A stretch of 64,000 nucleotides of DNA from Granulosicoccus sp036478595 (GTDB taxonomy: Bacteria; Pseudomonadota; Gammaproteobacteria; Granulosicoccales; Granulosicoccaceae), in NCBI GenBank assembly GCA_036478595.1, contig JAZGEF010000052.1:1-64000 (forward strand), read 5' to 3'. Below the pieces are notes generated by a model. That model worked only from the letters and a program-made list of their open reading frames with translations. It did not search any database and had not been told where the DNA came from. Below are positions 1 to 8,143 of this stretch, in pieces (position 1 is the first letter of the stretch; each line of letters begins with the position of its first letter). Position numbers and translations under genes: made by a program.

Positions 1-351
1 CTCCCAACTCAACTGGATGCTTATACCGATTTCAAAGTTCATCCATGCGGCACAGTGGCTGGCGCCACTGGACTTCCAGCCCTGCAAATCATCGAACCTC
101 ACCAATAGCGCCAGAAGATCAGCATGATTAGAGGTGATCTCTTGTGACAGCGCTTTTAAGCGTTGGCGAATGGACGGTTCATCCTGTGGCAGAGCGCAGC
201 CCTTTGTTGGCTGAGGTGGAGATTCGATACAGGCCATGGCCAAGCGCACATTGGTGCCGAACTGCTCGCGCTCCGCTGGGCCAAACGCGCTCATGCCAAG
301 TGGGGTTTTGGGCTGATTATTACTGTGGGAAAGGTTGGTTGAATCATCCAT
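1..351 (-). CDS. DUF222/13E12-type HNH endonuclease family protein, N-terminal part (cut by window edge)
   Basis: An open frame of 117 codons runs from an ATG at 351 off the left edge. The last 40 or so residues read LLALLVRFDDLQGWKSSG followed by a cAAWM-type segment, which resembles the DUF222 region found N-terminal to HNH nuclease domains in the 13E12-repeat family (helical block, then W, G, and an A-W-L/M pair). The first 70 residues are low in hydrophobics and probably unstructured. An AAGGAG ribosome site sits 9 nt before the ATG. The HNH domain itself would lie outside the window, so catalysis cannot be judged. These genes are often present in several copies in a genome and their role is poorly known; the family call rests on pattern similarity only. 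Confidence 0.6.
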   Translation of the reverse strand, partial: MDDSTNLSHSNNQPKTPLGMSAFGPAEREQFGTNVRLAMACIESPPQPTKGCALPQDEPSIRQRLKALSQEITSNHADLLALLVRFDDLQGWKSSGASHCAAWMNFEIGISIQLSWE

Positions 352-863
352 GAATCTGCGCTCCTTTTGATGGTTCCATTATATCAAGAGAGTGTTCGGT
401 GGGCAATAATAAACTATAAATAATGCCAGTAATAAATTCCGTTTGCGTGAATTAATGATCAACCTACGGGCAACTTTGGGGGTGGATCAAGCATGCTGCT
501 CGTACCTAGCAAACTACGACAATCTAATGTGTTGAAATCGACTATTATCAAGTGAGCAGACGTAATTGACACGCACGCTTTTTTTGGCTCTGATTACGGC
601 GTCAGATACGCCAAGAATCGACTAGAAATTCTCTGATTACTTGTATAGCAGCATAGATCAGCTCTCTGAGAAATCCGAGCTTTGAGTCGATGGGATATTA
701 ATTGGTTCTGGCGCAGGGTTCTGGGCACGTTTCTATGGGACTGATAACGTTTTCTGCTTTTTTTAACACAGCCTGGGAACTTAGCCGCCATGCAATAGTT
801 ACTGTTTGCAGGACATGCGAACGTCTGCTAGGTAGAATGTATCTGTAATATCTGACAACAACG
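352..863. other. Intergenic stretch without a supported gene
   Basis: About 510 bases separate the start of the DUF222-type gene from the end of xthA. Short open frames on the minus strand (594-791, 698-928) have no recognisable motif or good ribosome site, and one overlaps xthA. The stretch is AT-rich near 400-440 and must hold the promoter of the leftward DUF222-type gene, but I cannot place a convincing -35/-10 pair. I see no tRNA, repeat or strong hairpin. Confidence 0.4.
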
Positions 864-1679
864 TCAAATATCAAAGCTGGACCAAGCCGGGCAATGATCC
901 GAAGGCTTCTCCATCGCTCGCACATCATAGTCGATACCTGAATCTAGCAACACCTTGCTTAGGCTCGGTGTAGTTAGCAAGTGATCGATACGCAGCCCGC
1001 GTTTGGGGTCTCTATCAAATCCTTTGCTGCGGTAATCAAACCAGCTGAAGCGATCATCTACATCTGGGTACTTTAAGCGGAAGGTATCCGTTAAGCCCCA
1101 CTTTACAAGTCGTTCAAACCATTCGCGTTCTTCTGGTAAAAAGCTAGTGTTGCCACTGCGCAGCCATCGCTTAACGTTATCCGGGCCGATGCCTAGATCA
1201 TTGTCGATGGGGGCTATGTTGAAATCACCAATTACCGCCAGGTTTTGATCTGCTGAGTAATGCGTTTCTAACTCAGTGTCGAGATCTTGGTAAAACTTTT
1301 CCTTGGCTGGAAATTTTACTTCATGTTTTTTGTTTTCACCTTGCGGGAAATAACCATTGATCACGGTGACATCGTTACCGGCTTCGCTGGTAACCGTAGC
1401 TGCAATGATTCTGCGTTGAGCATCTTCGGCATCGGTGCTAAAACCCATCTTCACGTCCCGCATGGCACGCTTCGAAAGCATGGCTACGCCATAGTGAGTT
1501 TTTTGGCCACAAAAAGCTGCTTCAAAACCCAGTGCATTGATGTCATCGATAGGGAAATCGTCATCGACGCATTTGGTTTCTTGTAGCCCAATAATGTCGG
1601 GATCGTATTTGTCCACCAAGGCTTGTAGCTGATGGATTCTCAAGCGAACGCTATTAACATTGAACGATACGATTTTCAT
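864..1679 (-). CDS. xthA: Exodeoxyribonuclease III
   Basis: Exonuclease III family enzyme, expected to cleave DNA 5' to abasic sites and remove 3' blocking groups in base excision repair in the cytoplasm. The 271-residue length matches the E. coli enzyme (268). The metal and catalytic landmarks of the endonuclease/exonuclease/phosphatase fold are in order: FNVN at residues 6-9, QETK with Glu34, YFPQGEN near 110, GDFNIAP near 150, a GLRIDHLL segment near 230 and the terminal SDHCP with the catalytic His. A GGAG site lies 6 nt before the ATG. It is transcribed alone, downstream of the avtA-rapA pair on the same strand with a 54-nt gap after rapA. Confidence 0.95.
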   Translation of the reverse strand: MKIVSFNVNSVRLRIHQLQALVDKYDPDIIGLQETKCVDDDFPIDDINALGFEAAFCGQKTHYGVAMLSKRAMRDVKMGFSTDAEDAQRRIIAATVTSEAGNDVTVINGYFPQGENKKHEVKFPAKEKFYQDLDTELETHYSADQNLAVIGDFNIAPIDNDLGIGPDNVKRWLRSGNTSFLPEEREWFERLVKWGLTDTFRLKYPDVDDRFSWFDYRSKGFDRDPKRGLRIDHLLTTPSLSKVLLDSGIDYDVRAMEKPSDHCPAWSSFDI

Positions 1680-1733
1680 TGTGATCTCCGGGCTAATAGT
1701 TCATTGAGCAATTATATTGAGCAGTTGTGCTGA

Positions 1734-4508
1734 TTAATTATTGAATAAAACTCTAACACCTACTGGCCGGGCTTGAACACCCTCTAAGGCTTTGATAAGA
1801 GCAGCATGTCGTGCATCCATTACTTCTATCTCATCACTGCGCACAGTATTGTTGATTTTTTGCAGCGCGACCAAGCGTTCGCGCTCACTGTGAAATTCAC
1901 CATCAATAGCAAACCGGGCTTCGTCTATAAATTGCGGTAGTTGAAGCTGGGCCGCGTCCGCAGTTTTGTCGATAACCTTATCAATAAGCTCACGATGTTT
2001 TTGTACCACACCCTTAAGCTTGTTTCGATCATAACGTTGGCGAGCTGTATCCAGCACAACGCTTTCGAGTTCTTCTGTGTAGTTCTTGCCATCTATGCCG
2101 TAGTAAAACGTGTGCAAGCCACTAGGTAAATGCCGTTCGATGTTTAGGCGTGGGTCTGCAACACATTGCAATACGTAAACGGCTTCGATAATCGCCAGGC
2201 CTTTTGGTACCGCTTCGGTTACGATGACTTGGCAATCAGCTTGTCCGTAGCCTTCGCCCAGAATCATATCCATGCTGGCATATACCATTGGGTGATCCCA
2301 GCTTAAGAACACAAAATCTTCACGCTGCAAGGCAGTTTGCCTATCAAAGGTCACTGTCATGCCTTGAGCAGGCAGAAACGGGAAATTATCCAATTGCATG
2401 TGATCACCTGGGTGCACAATCCAGCTGTGTTCTTGATCCTCTACGTTTACACCAAAGCGATCGAATACGGCGGCCATGAAATCTTGCAGGCTGTAGTTGC
2501 GGCTAAATCGCGCCAAAGCATCGAGGTGCTCTTGAATATTCTCAGGGCGATTGGAGTTTAATTCCAGCAAGCGATCCCGTCCTGCCTCTAATTGAGTATT
2601 GAGGCTGGTGTTGAGTTCCGTCGTTTGCTTAATTAACGCCTTTAGTGCTTGGCTGTCACCTTTGGCTTCTAGTATTGCGTGTAAGTCGGAGCCCAGTGTG
2701 TTGTAAATGCTATACCCAGTTTTGCAGATCTGCTCAAACGCATTTAAACCTTCGTGATACCACTGGCTCAGGGTAGCGTCCCGTGAACCTGCAGCCGTTG
2801 GTACATGTATTTGGATTGTTTCAGTTTGGCCGATACGATCAAGGCGACCGATGCGTTGCTCTAGCAGGTCAGGGTTGTCGGGCAGTTCAGCCAGTACTAA
2901 GTGATGCAAGAATTGAAAGTTTCTACCTTCACTACCTATCTCTGAGCACAGCATGACTTGGCAGCCTTCTTCTTCGTCTGCAAACCATGCAGCAGCACGG
3001 TCACGCTCAACAATACTCATGTCTTCATGAAATTGTGCGGACGATACTCCAGCCACGCGTAAAATTTCGGCTAAAGCCTGAACAGAATCCCTTTGCGAAC
3101 AGATTAGTAGAATTTTATGTGGGTAGTTTTCGGCTGCAAATTCGATCAGCCACATGGCTAGTGATTCTAGTGAATCTTCGTCTAATGTATAAGCGGTGTA
3201 CTGACGTTCAGGAAACCCTGGTACGGCGCTGCGCGTATTACGGAAAAGCAGGCGGCCCGTGCCATGCCGGTCGATGAGCTTATTTAGTAAAGAATTACCC
3301 AGATCGCTTAACGACATTGACGATGAGGAAGATAGTGTTGCTGTTTCGGTTGCTTCAAACTGAGTATCAAGCCTGCTCTCGAGTTGTTTAATCTCATCGG
3401 TATCCAGTGCGCCGTCGCTAGATAACTTACGCGCTACGCCAGCCACCCATTCAAATTCGCTTTCTTCAGCTAAATAGGTGTCAAGATCAGAAAACCTTGC
3501 AGAGTCGAGCAGGCGTAAGCGTGCAAAATGGCCCGCTTGCCCTAGCTGCTCTGGTGTTGCTGTTAAGAGCATTACCGATGGCGTGACGTTAGCAAGGGAT
3601 TCGACAAGTTCGTATGCGGGTGAGGGTTCTTCTGGTTCCCATTGCAAGTGATGCGCCTCATCAACAATCATCGTGTCCCAGCCAGCCTCTATTGCGGCAT
3701 CAGAGACAATATCGTTTTCTAGTAGTGTGTCGATGCTACATAGCACGAGCTGCTCAGCTAAAAAGGGATTGCCTTCAGGTGCCGTATCTTGCAATTCCAA
3801 GTAACGCTCTTCATCCATAATGCGAAACGTAAGGTTAAATTTACGTAGCATCTCAACTAGCCATTGATGCAGTAAAGCAGAAGGCACAATAATCAACACG
3901 CGAGAAACTTGTTGGTTGACCAGTTGGCTGTGCAATATCAAACCTGCTTCGATTGTTTTACCCAGGCCCACCTCATCTGCTAATAAAATGCGGGGATGCA
4001 GGCGAGAGGTAGCCTCAACGGCAATATAAAGCTGATGAGGCAGTAACGATATGCGAGCACCCATGAGCCCTTTTACTGGTGAGTGTGCCAGCAGGTGCTG
4101 GTGTTCAAATACCTGCCGTCGCAATACAAACCATCGATGCCCGTCAAGCAAGCCTGCAAACAGACGATCGCGTGGTGAGCGAAACTGCATAAAGTTATTA
4201 AGCTGTGACTCAGGCAAGCTTACTGCATCCCCGCTATCTTCACGATGGCCATGATATGTCAATAAGCCTGCGTCTTCCTCTACGCTGTCTACCAACATCT
4301 TCCAATCATCGTGGCTGGTGATAGTGTCACCGGCAGAAAAGAACACTCGGGTTAACGGTGCTGATTCTTTAGAGTAGATGCGTGTTTCCTCTGTCGCGTG
4401 AAACAACACCGTCATCTGCCGAAGCTCCTCATCGATGATGGTGCCCAGCCCCAAGTCGGATTCGGAATCGCTGATCCAGCGCTGGCCTTTTACAAAGTGC
4501 TCGCTCAT
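1734..4508 (-). CDS. rapA: RNA polymerase-associated ATPase RapA (HepA)
   Basis: SWI2/SNF2-family ATPase that binds RNA polymerase and helps recycle it after transcription. At 924 residues it is slightly shorter than E. coli RapA (968). Visible in order: the N-terminal basic start (FVKGQRWISDSE) typical of the family's Tudor-like region, Walker A LLADEVGLGKT with GKT at 183-185, the DEAH box VDEAHHL near 281-288, a LLTATP motif III, and motif VI RIGRLDRIGQ in the helicase C lobe, followed by the long C-terminal RapA-specific region. Its ATG overlaps the stop of avtA by 4 nt (ATGA), so translation is probably coupled to avtA. This pairing is not the E. coli arrangement. Confidence 0.95.
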   Translation of the reverse strand: MSEHFVKGQRWISDSESDLGLGTIIDEELRQMTVLFHATEETRIYSKESAPLTRVFFSAGDTITSHDDWKMLVDSVEEDAGLLTYHGHREDSGDAVSLPESQLNNFMQFRSPRDRLFAGLLDGHRWFVLRRQVFEHQHLLAHSPVKGLMGARISLLPHQLYIAVEATSRLHPRILLADEVGLGKTIEAGLILHSQLVNQQVSRVLIIVPSALLHQWLVEMLRKFNLTFRIMDEERYLELQDTAPEGNPFLAEQLVLCSIDTLLENDIVSDAAIEAGWDTMIVDEAHHLQWEPEEPSPAYELVESLANVTPSVMLLTATPEQLGQAGHFARLRLLDSARFSDLDTYLAEESEFEWVAGVARKLSSDGALDTDEIKQLESRLDTQFEATETATLSSSSSMSLSDLGNSLLNKLIDRHGTGRLLFRNTRSAVPGFPERQYTAYTLDEDSLESLAMWLIEFAAENYPHKILLICSQRDSVQALAEILRVAGVSSAQFHEDMSIVERDRAAAWFADEEEGCQVMLCSEIGSEGRNFQFLHHLVLAELPDNPDLLEQRIGRLDRIGQTETIQIHVPTAAGSRDATLSQWYHEGLNAFEQICKTGYSIYNTLGSDLHAILEAKGDSQALKALIKQTTELNTSLNTQLEAGRDRLLELNSNRPENIQEHLDALARFSRNYSLQDFMAAVFDRFGVNVEDQEHSWIVHPGDHMQLDNFPFLPAQGMTVTFDRQTALQREDFVFLSWDHPMVYASMDMILGEGYGQADCQVIVTEAVPKGLAIIEAVYVLQCVADPRLNIERHLPSGLHTFYYGIDGKNYTEELESVVLDTARQRYDRNKLKGVVQKHRELIDKVIDKTADAAQLQLPQFIDEARFAIDGEFHSERERLVALQKINNTVRSDEIEVMDARHAALIKALEGVQARPVGVRVLFNN

Positions 4509-5758
4509 TTTTTAGTCTTTTTTAAAGCTTTGATTTCATCAGCGATCAGACTCATGCCTTGCTGCAATTCATCGCCGAAACCTGCGATGTTGACTCTGAT
4601 GCATTGATGCTTGTGTGCCCAGCTATTATCAATGCCCGGGAAGAAGTAATGGCCGGGCACCACAATAACGCCTTTTTTCTTTAGTCGATTGTATAGTTCC
4701 GCGCTGCTAATAGGCAGTTCTGGAAACCATAACCATAAAAATATTGCCCCCTCGGCCACGTGAACCCGAGCGGATACATCTGCAAATTGCTCTTCGAACA
4801 ACTTCAGGGCCCATTGAGCACGTTCAGCGTAAAACGGTTTGATTGATTCGCTTATCAATTGATCAATCTGATCATTTTTAAACAGATCGCTAAACAAGCT
4901 GCTAGCAGCGCTACCAGTGCTGAGATTCATGACCGCATTCATCTGGGTGATGGTATCGATAATTGCAGGCTGAGCGACAACTATCCCGGTGCGAATGCCG
5001 GGTAGGCCGATTTTTGAAAAACTCATCGACAGAATGGTGTTGTCGTTCCAATTTAGTGTGGCGGGTACATGAATGATATCGGGAAACGGCGCACCATAGG
5101 CATTGTCAATGATCAGTGGCAAATCGTTGCTTTTTGCAATTGTGCCCAGTGCTGCCATTTCATTATCGGTGAGTACGTTGCCTGTAGGGTTGCTTGGGCG
5201 TGATACGCAGATAGCAGCGGTGTTGGCATCAACGCATAAGCCATCGGTATCCAGGCGATACTTAAACTGTTTGTCACCTACTAATTCAATTACAGGTTTG
5301 TTAGCAGTAAACATTGGCGCACCAATCGCAACATCTTCGTAACCAATGTATTCAGGGGCCATAGGCAGTAACACATTGCGTTGTATGCCATCCCGGACGC
5401 CACCAAACATATTGAACAACATAAAGAAGGCGTTTTGACTGCCATTGGTTAGCGCTATGTTTTGTGGCTGTAGTTGCCAGTCATAGCGCTTATTTAGGTA
5501 TTCAAGCAAATAGCTGATTAGTTTTTTGTCACCTTGGGCTGCTCCGTAGCGAGTAAAAGCGCGCTCAAATTCCTTGGTGTCGCTGATGGATTGCTGGGCT
5601 AAGTGCTGGAATCGAGCGGTGATGGCGGCCAGATTTGCCGGATTTCCACCTCCTAATCGGCAATAGTTACCGGTTTCTGGGAGATCGGCTAAATCTCTCA
5701 TTAGCCCCCCAATGCCCGTTCCATCACGGAATTTACTGCCAAAATCGGAAAAAAGCAT
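4505..5758 (-). CDS. avtA: Valine--pyruvate aminotransferase
   Basis: PLP-dependent class I/II aminotransferase of the AvtA type, which makes alanine from pyruvate using valine as amino donor and links valine and alanine metabolism. The N-terminus from Met24 of the longest frame (MLFSDFGSKF, then a GIGGLM segment and LGGGNPA) aligns with E. coli AvtA, so I start the gene at 5758 rather than 5827. SMSFSKIGLPGIRTG carries the PLP-binding lysine, and RPSNPTGNV is the substrate-loop motif. No strong ribosome site is visible before either start. The 3' end overlaps rapA by 4 nt, so the two form one transcription unit. Confidence 0.9.
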   Translation of the reverse strand: MLFSDFGSKFRDGTGIGGLMRDLADLPETGNYCRLGGGNPANLAAITARFQHLAQQSISDTKEFERAFTRYGAAQGDKKLISYLLEYLNKRYDWQLQPQNIALTNGSQNAFFMLFNMFGGVRDGIQRNVLLPMAPEYIGYEDVAIGAPMFTANKPVIELVGDKQFKYRLDTDGLCVDANTAAICVSRPSNPTGNVLTDNEMAALGTIAKSNDLPLIIDNAYGAPFPDIIHVPATLNWNDNTILSMSFSKIGLPGIRTGIVVAQPAIIDTITQMNAVMNLSTGSAASSLFSDLFKNDQIDQLISESIKPFYAERAQWALKLFEEQFADVSARVHVAEGAIFLWLWFPELPISSAELYNRLKKKGVIVVPGHYFFPGIDNSWAHKHQCIRVNIAGFGDELQQGMSLIADEIKALKKTKK

Positions 5759-6006
5759 CAAAAATAGGGGGAAGTGAGTCGCTGTATGCAATTGTACCGT
5801 GAATAGAGGGTTGTATTCAGGTGCCAAAATACCTATATTGCTTGGGTCAGGGGCGACAACGCCTAGGACGTAAACCGATGGAGCACGTTGTAAGGCACTG
5901 TCATTATTATTAGGATCGGAAAGTTTTTGTCAATTTTCGAGTGGCACGCCCCTCGCACTACAGATCAACGCTTCCCGTCTAGTTTATATTTTATAAGGGT
6001 ATTATC

Positions 6007-6210
6007 TTGAGTACTGGTACAGTTAAGTGGTTCGATTCAGCCAAAGGCTTTGGTTTCATCGCTCCGGAAGACGGTGGCAAAGACGTATTTGTTCACCACA
6101 CAGCAATCAATGGCGACGGCTACAAATCTCTCGACGAGGGGCAAAAAGTTAGCTTTGAAATTGAAGACGGTCAAAAAGGGCCGGCAGCAGTTAATGTTTC
6201 AGCCGTTTGA
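6007..6210 (+). CDS. Cold-shock domain protein (CspA family)
   Basis: A 67-residue single cold-shock domain, the usual size of CspA-like RNA chaperones, which bind single-stranded RNA/DNA and melt mRNA structure. RNP1 (KGFGFI) and RNP2 (VFVHH) are intact, as is the leading GTVKWFD. The start is TTG at 6007 with an AAGGG site 9 nt upstream; the usual N-terminus MSTGTVKW supports this start. The gene stands alone between leftward avtA and leftward glycan genes, with about 180 nt upstream that could form a regulatory 5' leader, and is followed by a strong terminator. Which Csp paralogue it is cannot be told from sequence. Confidence 0.93.
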   Translation: MSTGTVKWFDSAKGFGFIAPEDGGKDVFVHHTAINGDGYKSLDEGQKVSFEIEDGQKGPAAVNVSAV

Positions 6211-6248
6211 TTTTTATCAATCGTTGATGCAGCTAAACAGCTAATCGC

Positions 6249-6276
6249 GAAAACCCCGCCTGGAGCGGGGTTTTTG
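6249..6276 (+). terminator. Rho-independent terminator after the cold-shock gene
   Basis: An 8- to 10-bp stem formed by AAAACCCCGC and GCGGGGTTTT around a CTGGA loop, followed by a short T run. It ends the cold-shock transcript and, being A/T-flanked on both sides, could also stop leftward transcription from the convergent deacetylase gene at 6317. Confidence 0.9.
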
Positions 6277-6316
6277 CGTTATGGCTTTGCGGTATGTCTA
6301 GCGATATGACGCGTGA

Positions 6317-7342
6317 TTATTCACGCACCGTTTCTGGCATGTCATAAGCTGTTGTTTGGGCTGGTGACTTTAGTATTTTTTCACGTAACCACGCAATGAA
6401 TGGTTCAACCACCTCAAGTTGTGCAAACACCAAGGCGGGGTCTTCAGTAAACACTTCTGTTCGATCCAAGTGTTTAGCAAATGAGTGTCGATTGTTATTA
6501 CCCACCGTCATAACAGTGTCGTAGTTCTTCGTGCTTAGTTGTTCAATTGCGCTTTGATTGTAATAACCAAATGGATAAGCAAAAGTATTGTTGTTCATTA
6601 GCGCTGATACTTCAGAGGCGTCTAGTTGAGCAGCTAGCTCTTCTTTATTGCAATTTCTGAGATTGAAGTGGTCCGCGGAGTGAAAACCAAATTCGATCCC
6701 CATCTCACTCATCTCACTAATCTCATCGCACGACGCATATAGGCCAGTAGCGGTTACATTTGGGAACTCATTTGCAAGCGCTGAGTACACGCAAGCTATC
6801 TGCTTAGGCGTGGATGCGTTTTGCAGCTGCGAAATTACGCTGTCAGGATCGATGTTTTCGAATGCTGGAGTCTGCTGTAATACTTTGGCCGTGCGATCAG
6901 GAAATTTGTGTAGTACATGGTTGACCAAGTTCACCCACACCAACTCGCCGCGTACTGCGCGGCTAATAAGATAAATACACGCTGACATTTGTCGCTTATG
7001 CAGTTCAGCTGCCGCATTTTCATAAACGCTGCGATAGCCATCGTCAAAAGTGATTATCAAGGGTCGAGGGGGTAGGTCCTGCTTGCCCAAATGGCTAACC
7101 GGTATCACGTTATAGTGTTTTTTGTAGTAGTCGAGGTTAGCGCTAAAGGCAGCAGGTGACACCCCCACATTCAAGCCTTTGGTAAACGGATTGTTATCGT
7201 CTTCAACGGCGTGATAGAGCAAGGCGCGTACACGATTTTTGGATAGATTGATTACCGTCTTAGCTAAGCCGACGCGGTAGATCAATACACCGACAAGGCT
7301 CAGGGTTGTCCGCAATAGGTTTTTCGGTTTATCAGCACTCAT
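6317..7342 (-). CDS. Polysaccharide deacetylase family protein (NodB-like)
   Basis: Carbohydrate esterase 4 (NodB homology) domain expected to remove N-acetyl (or other acyl) groups from a glycan. TFDDG (residues near 93-97) supplies the catalytic base and metal Asp, and HSADH near 215 matches the metal-binding HSxxH motif; the preceding RALLYHAV is the usual lead-in of the family. It is 341 residues with a hydrophobic N-terminal stretch that may anchor it to the membrane. Its ATG overlaps the stop of the upstream formyltransferase gene by 4 nt, and it is the last gene of a flippase-formyltransferase-deacetylase operon, which points to work on a surface polysaccharide. Confidence 0.85.
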   Translation of the reverse strand: MSADKPKNLLRTTLSLVGVLIYRVGLAKTVINLSKNRVRALLYHAVEDDNNPFTKGLNVGVSPAAFSANLDYYKKHYNVIPVSHLGKQDLPPRPLIITFDDGYRSVYENAAAELHKRQMSACIYLISRAVRGELVWVNLVNHVLHKFPDRTAKVLQQTPAFENIDPDSVISQLQNASTPKQIACVYSALANEFPNVTATGLYASCDEISEMSEMGIEFGFHSADHFNLRNCNKEELAAQLDASEVSALMNNNTFAYPFGYYNQSAIEQLSTKNYDTVMTVGNNNRHSFAKHLDRTEVFTEDPALVFAQLEVVEPFIAWLREKILKSPAQTTAYDMPETVRE

Positions 7343-8136
7343 TTACTTCTGTTTGCCCATGCAGCCAGGTTTGCGATAACGCGATGCTCTGCCGCAACTG
7401 TGCGATGAATCCAACGAAACTCGCGCCCGATAGATAAATCCTGCGGGTGATACTGGATTCGATTCGCCAGTGCATCTTCAACAGCTCTTATGTAGAGCTC
7501 GGTACCCACTTTTACGCCTTTTGCAAAAAGATCAGCTTCGGTATCGCCGTTTGTGTATGGCACTTTGCCGGTGTAGACGATGTCTCCGCCATCGACACTG
7601 GCAGCCAATTTATGCACGGTTACGCCTAGGTGATCAGGGTCGTCGTAGTAAACCGGCCAAAACAAAGTGCTATCTCCTCTGTAGTGCGGTGACAGCCCTG
7701 TGTGCATATTCAATGTGGCAATACCGGCACGAGCAAAAATATTATCGCGAATGATGCGCGTGCCATACACCACGATTAGATCGGGTTTATCAATATCTAA
7801 TAGCTGTTCACATGCTGCGCCATTGTGCGATGGCACGATGGCACGTTTGTCGCCACCAGCCAGTGTAGACGGTGCTTTTTCGTCAAATAGGGCTACCGCC
7901 AATTCATCAGAATCTGGGCCAAACGAACCGGGGTAACGTGAACGTCGATAGCGCTCCATATAGCTACCACGTTTTATAGCACGCTTCAGTCTGACGGGTA
8001 GAGGATCGCGCTGGGGTTCTGCGCTGATGATGCGAGTGACTGCATCACCGAAGTGATCGATAAATGCTTGAACTAGATAACGATGCTCAGGGTTGGCATC
8101 ACTGCTCTGGCCTCCTACCAAAATGACAATACTCAT
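7339..8136 (-). CDS. Formyltransferase family protein
   Basis: A 265-residue protein of the formyl_trans fold (the family of methionyl-tRNA formyltransferase and glycinamide ribonucleotide formyltransferase). The segment LNMHTGLSPHYRG corresponds to the N-x-H...YRG signature around the catalytic Asn and His, and VDGGDIV to the conserved Asp loop. It is shorter than Fmt (about 315), lacks Fmt's C-terminal tRNA-binding domain, and lies between a flippase and a deacetylase, so tRNA is an unlikely substrate. Formylation of an amino sugar for a surface glycan is the best inference. The first 100 residues are unlike Fmt and are rich in Arg. Confidence 0.8.
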   Translation of the reverse strand: MSIVILVGGQSSDANPEHRYLVQAFIDHFGDAVTRIISAEPQRDPLPVRLKRAIKRGSYMERYRRSRYPGSFGPDSDELAVALFDEKAPSTLAGGDKRAIVPSHNGAACEQLLDIDKPDLIVVYGTRIIRDNIFARAGIATLNMHTGLSPHYRGDSTLFWPVYYDDPDHLGVTVHKLAASVDGGDIVYTGKVPYTNGDTEADLFAKGVKVGTELYIRAVEDALANRIQYHPQDLSIGREFRWIHRTVAAEHRVIANLAAWANRSK

Positions 8137-8143
8137 GTGAAAC

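Noticed and set aside
594..863. Small minus-strand frames of 65 and 76 residues near xthA
   Set aside because: No ribosome site, no motif, and the larger one overlaps xthA in a different frame.
1287..1586. Plus-strand frame of 99 residues inside xthA
   Set aside because: Shadow of the intact xthA on the other strand.
5759..5827. Extra 23 residues at the AvtA start
   Set aside because: The stretch is hydrophobic and unlike AvtA, which starts at a position equal to MLFSDFGSKF.
5828..6006. Sigma-70 promoter for the cold-shock gene (TTGTCA near 5927)
   Set aside because: No acceptable -10 hexamer at 16-18 nt; I do not report it as a promoter.
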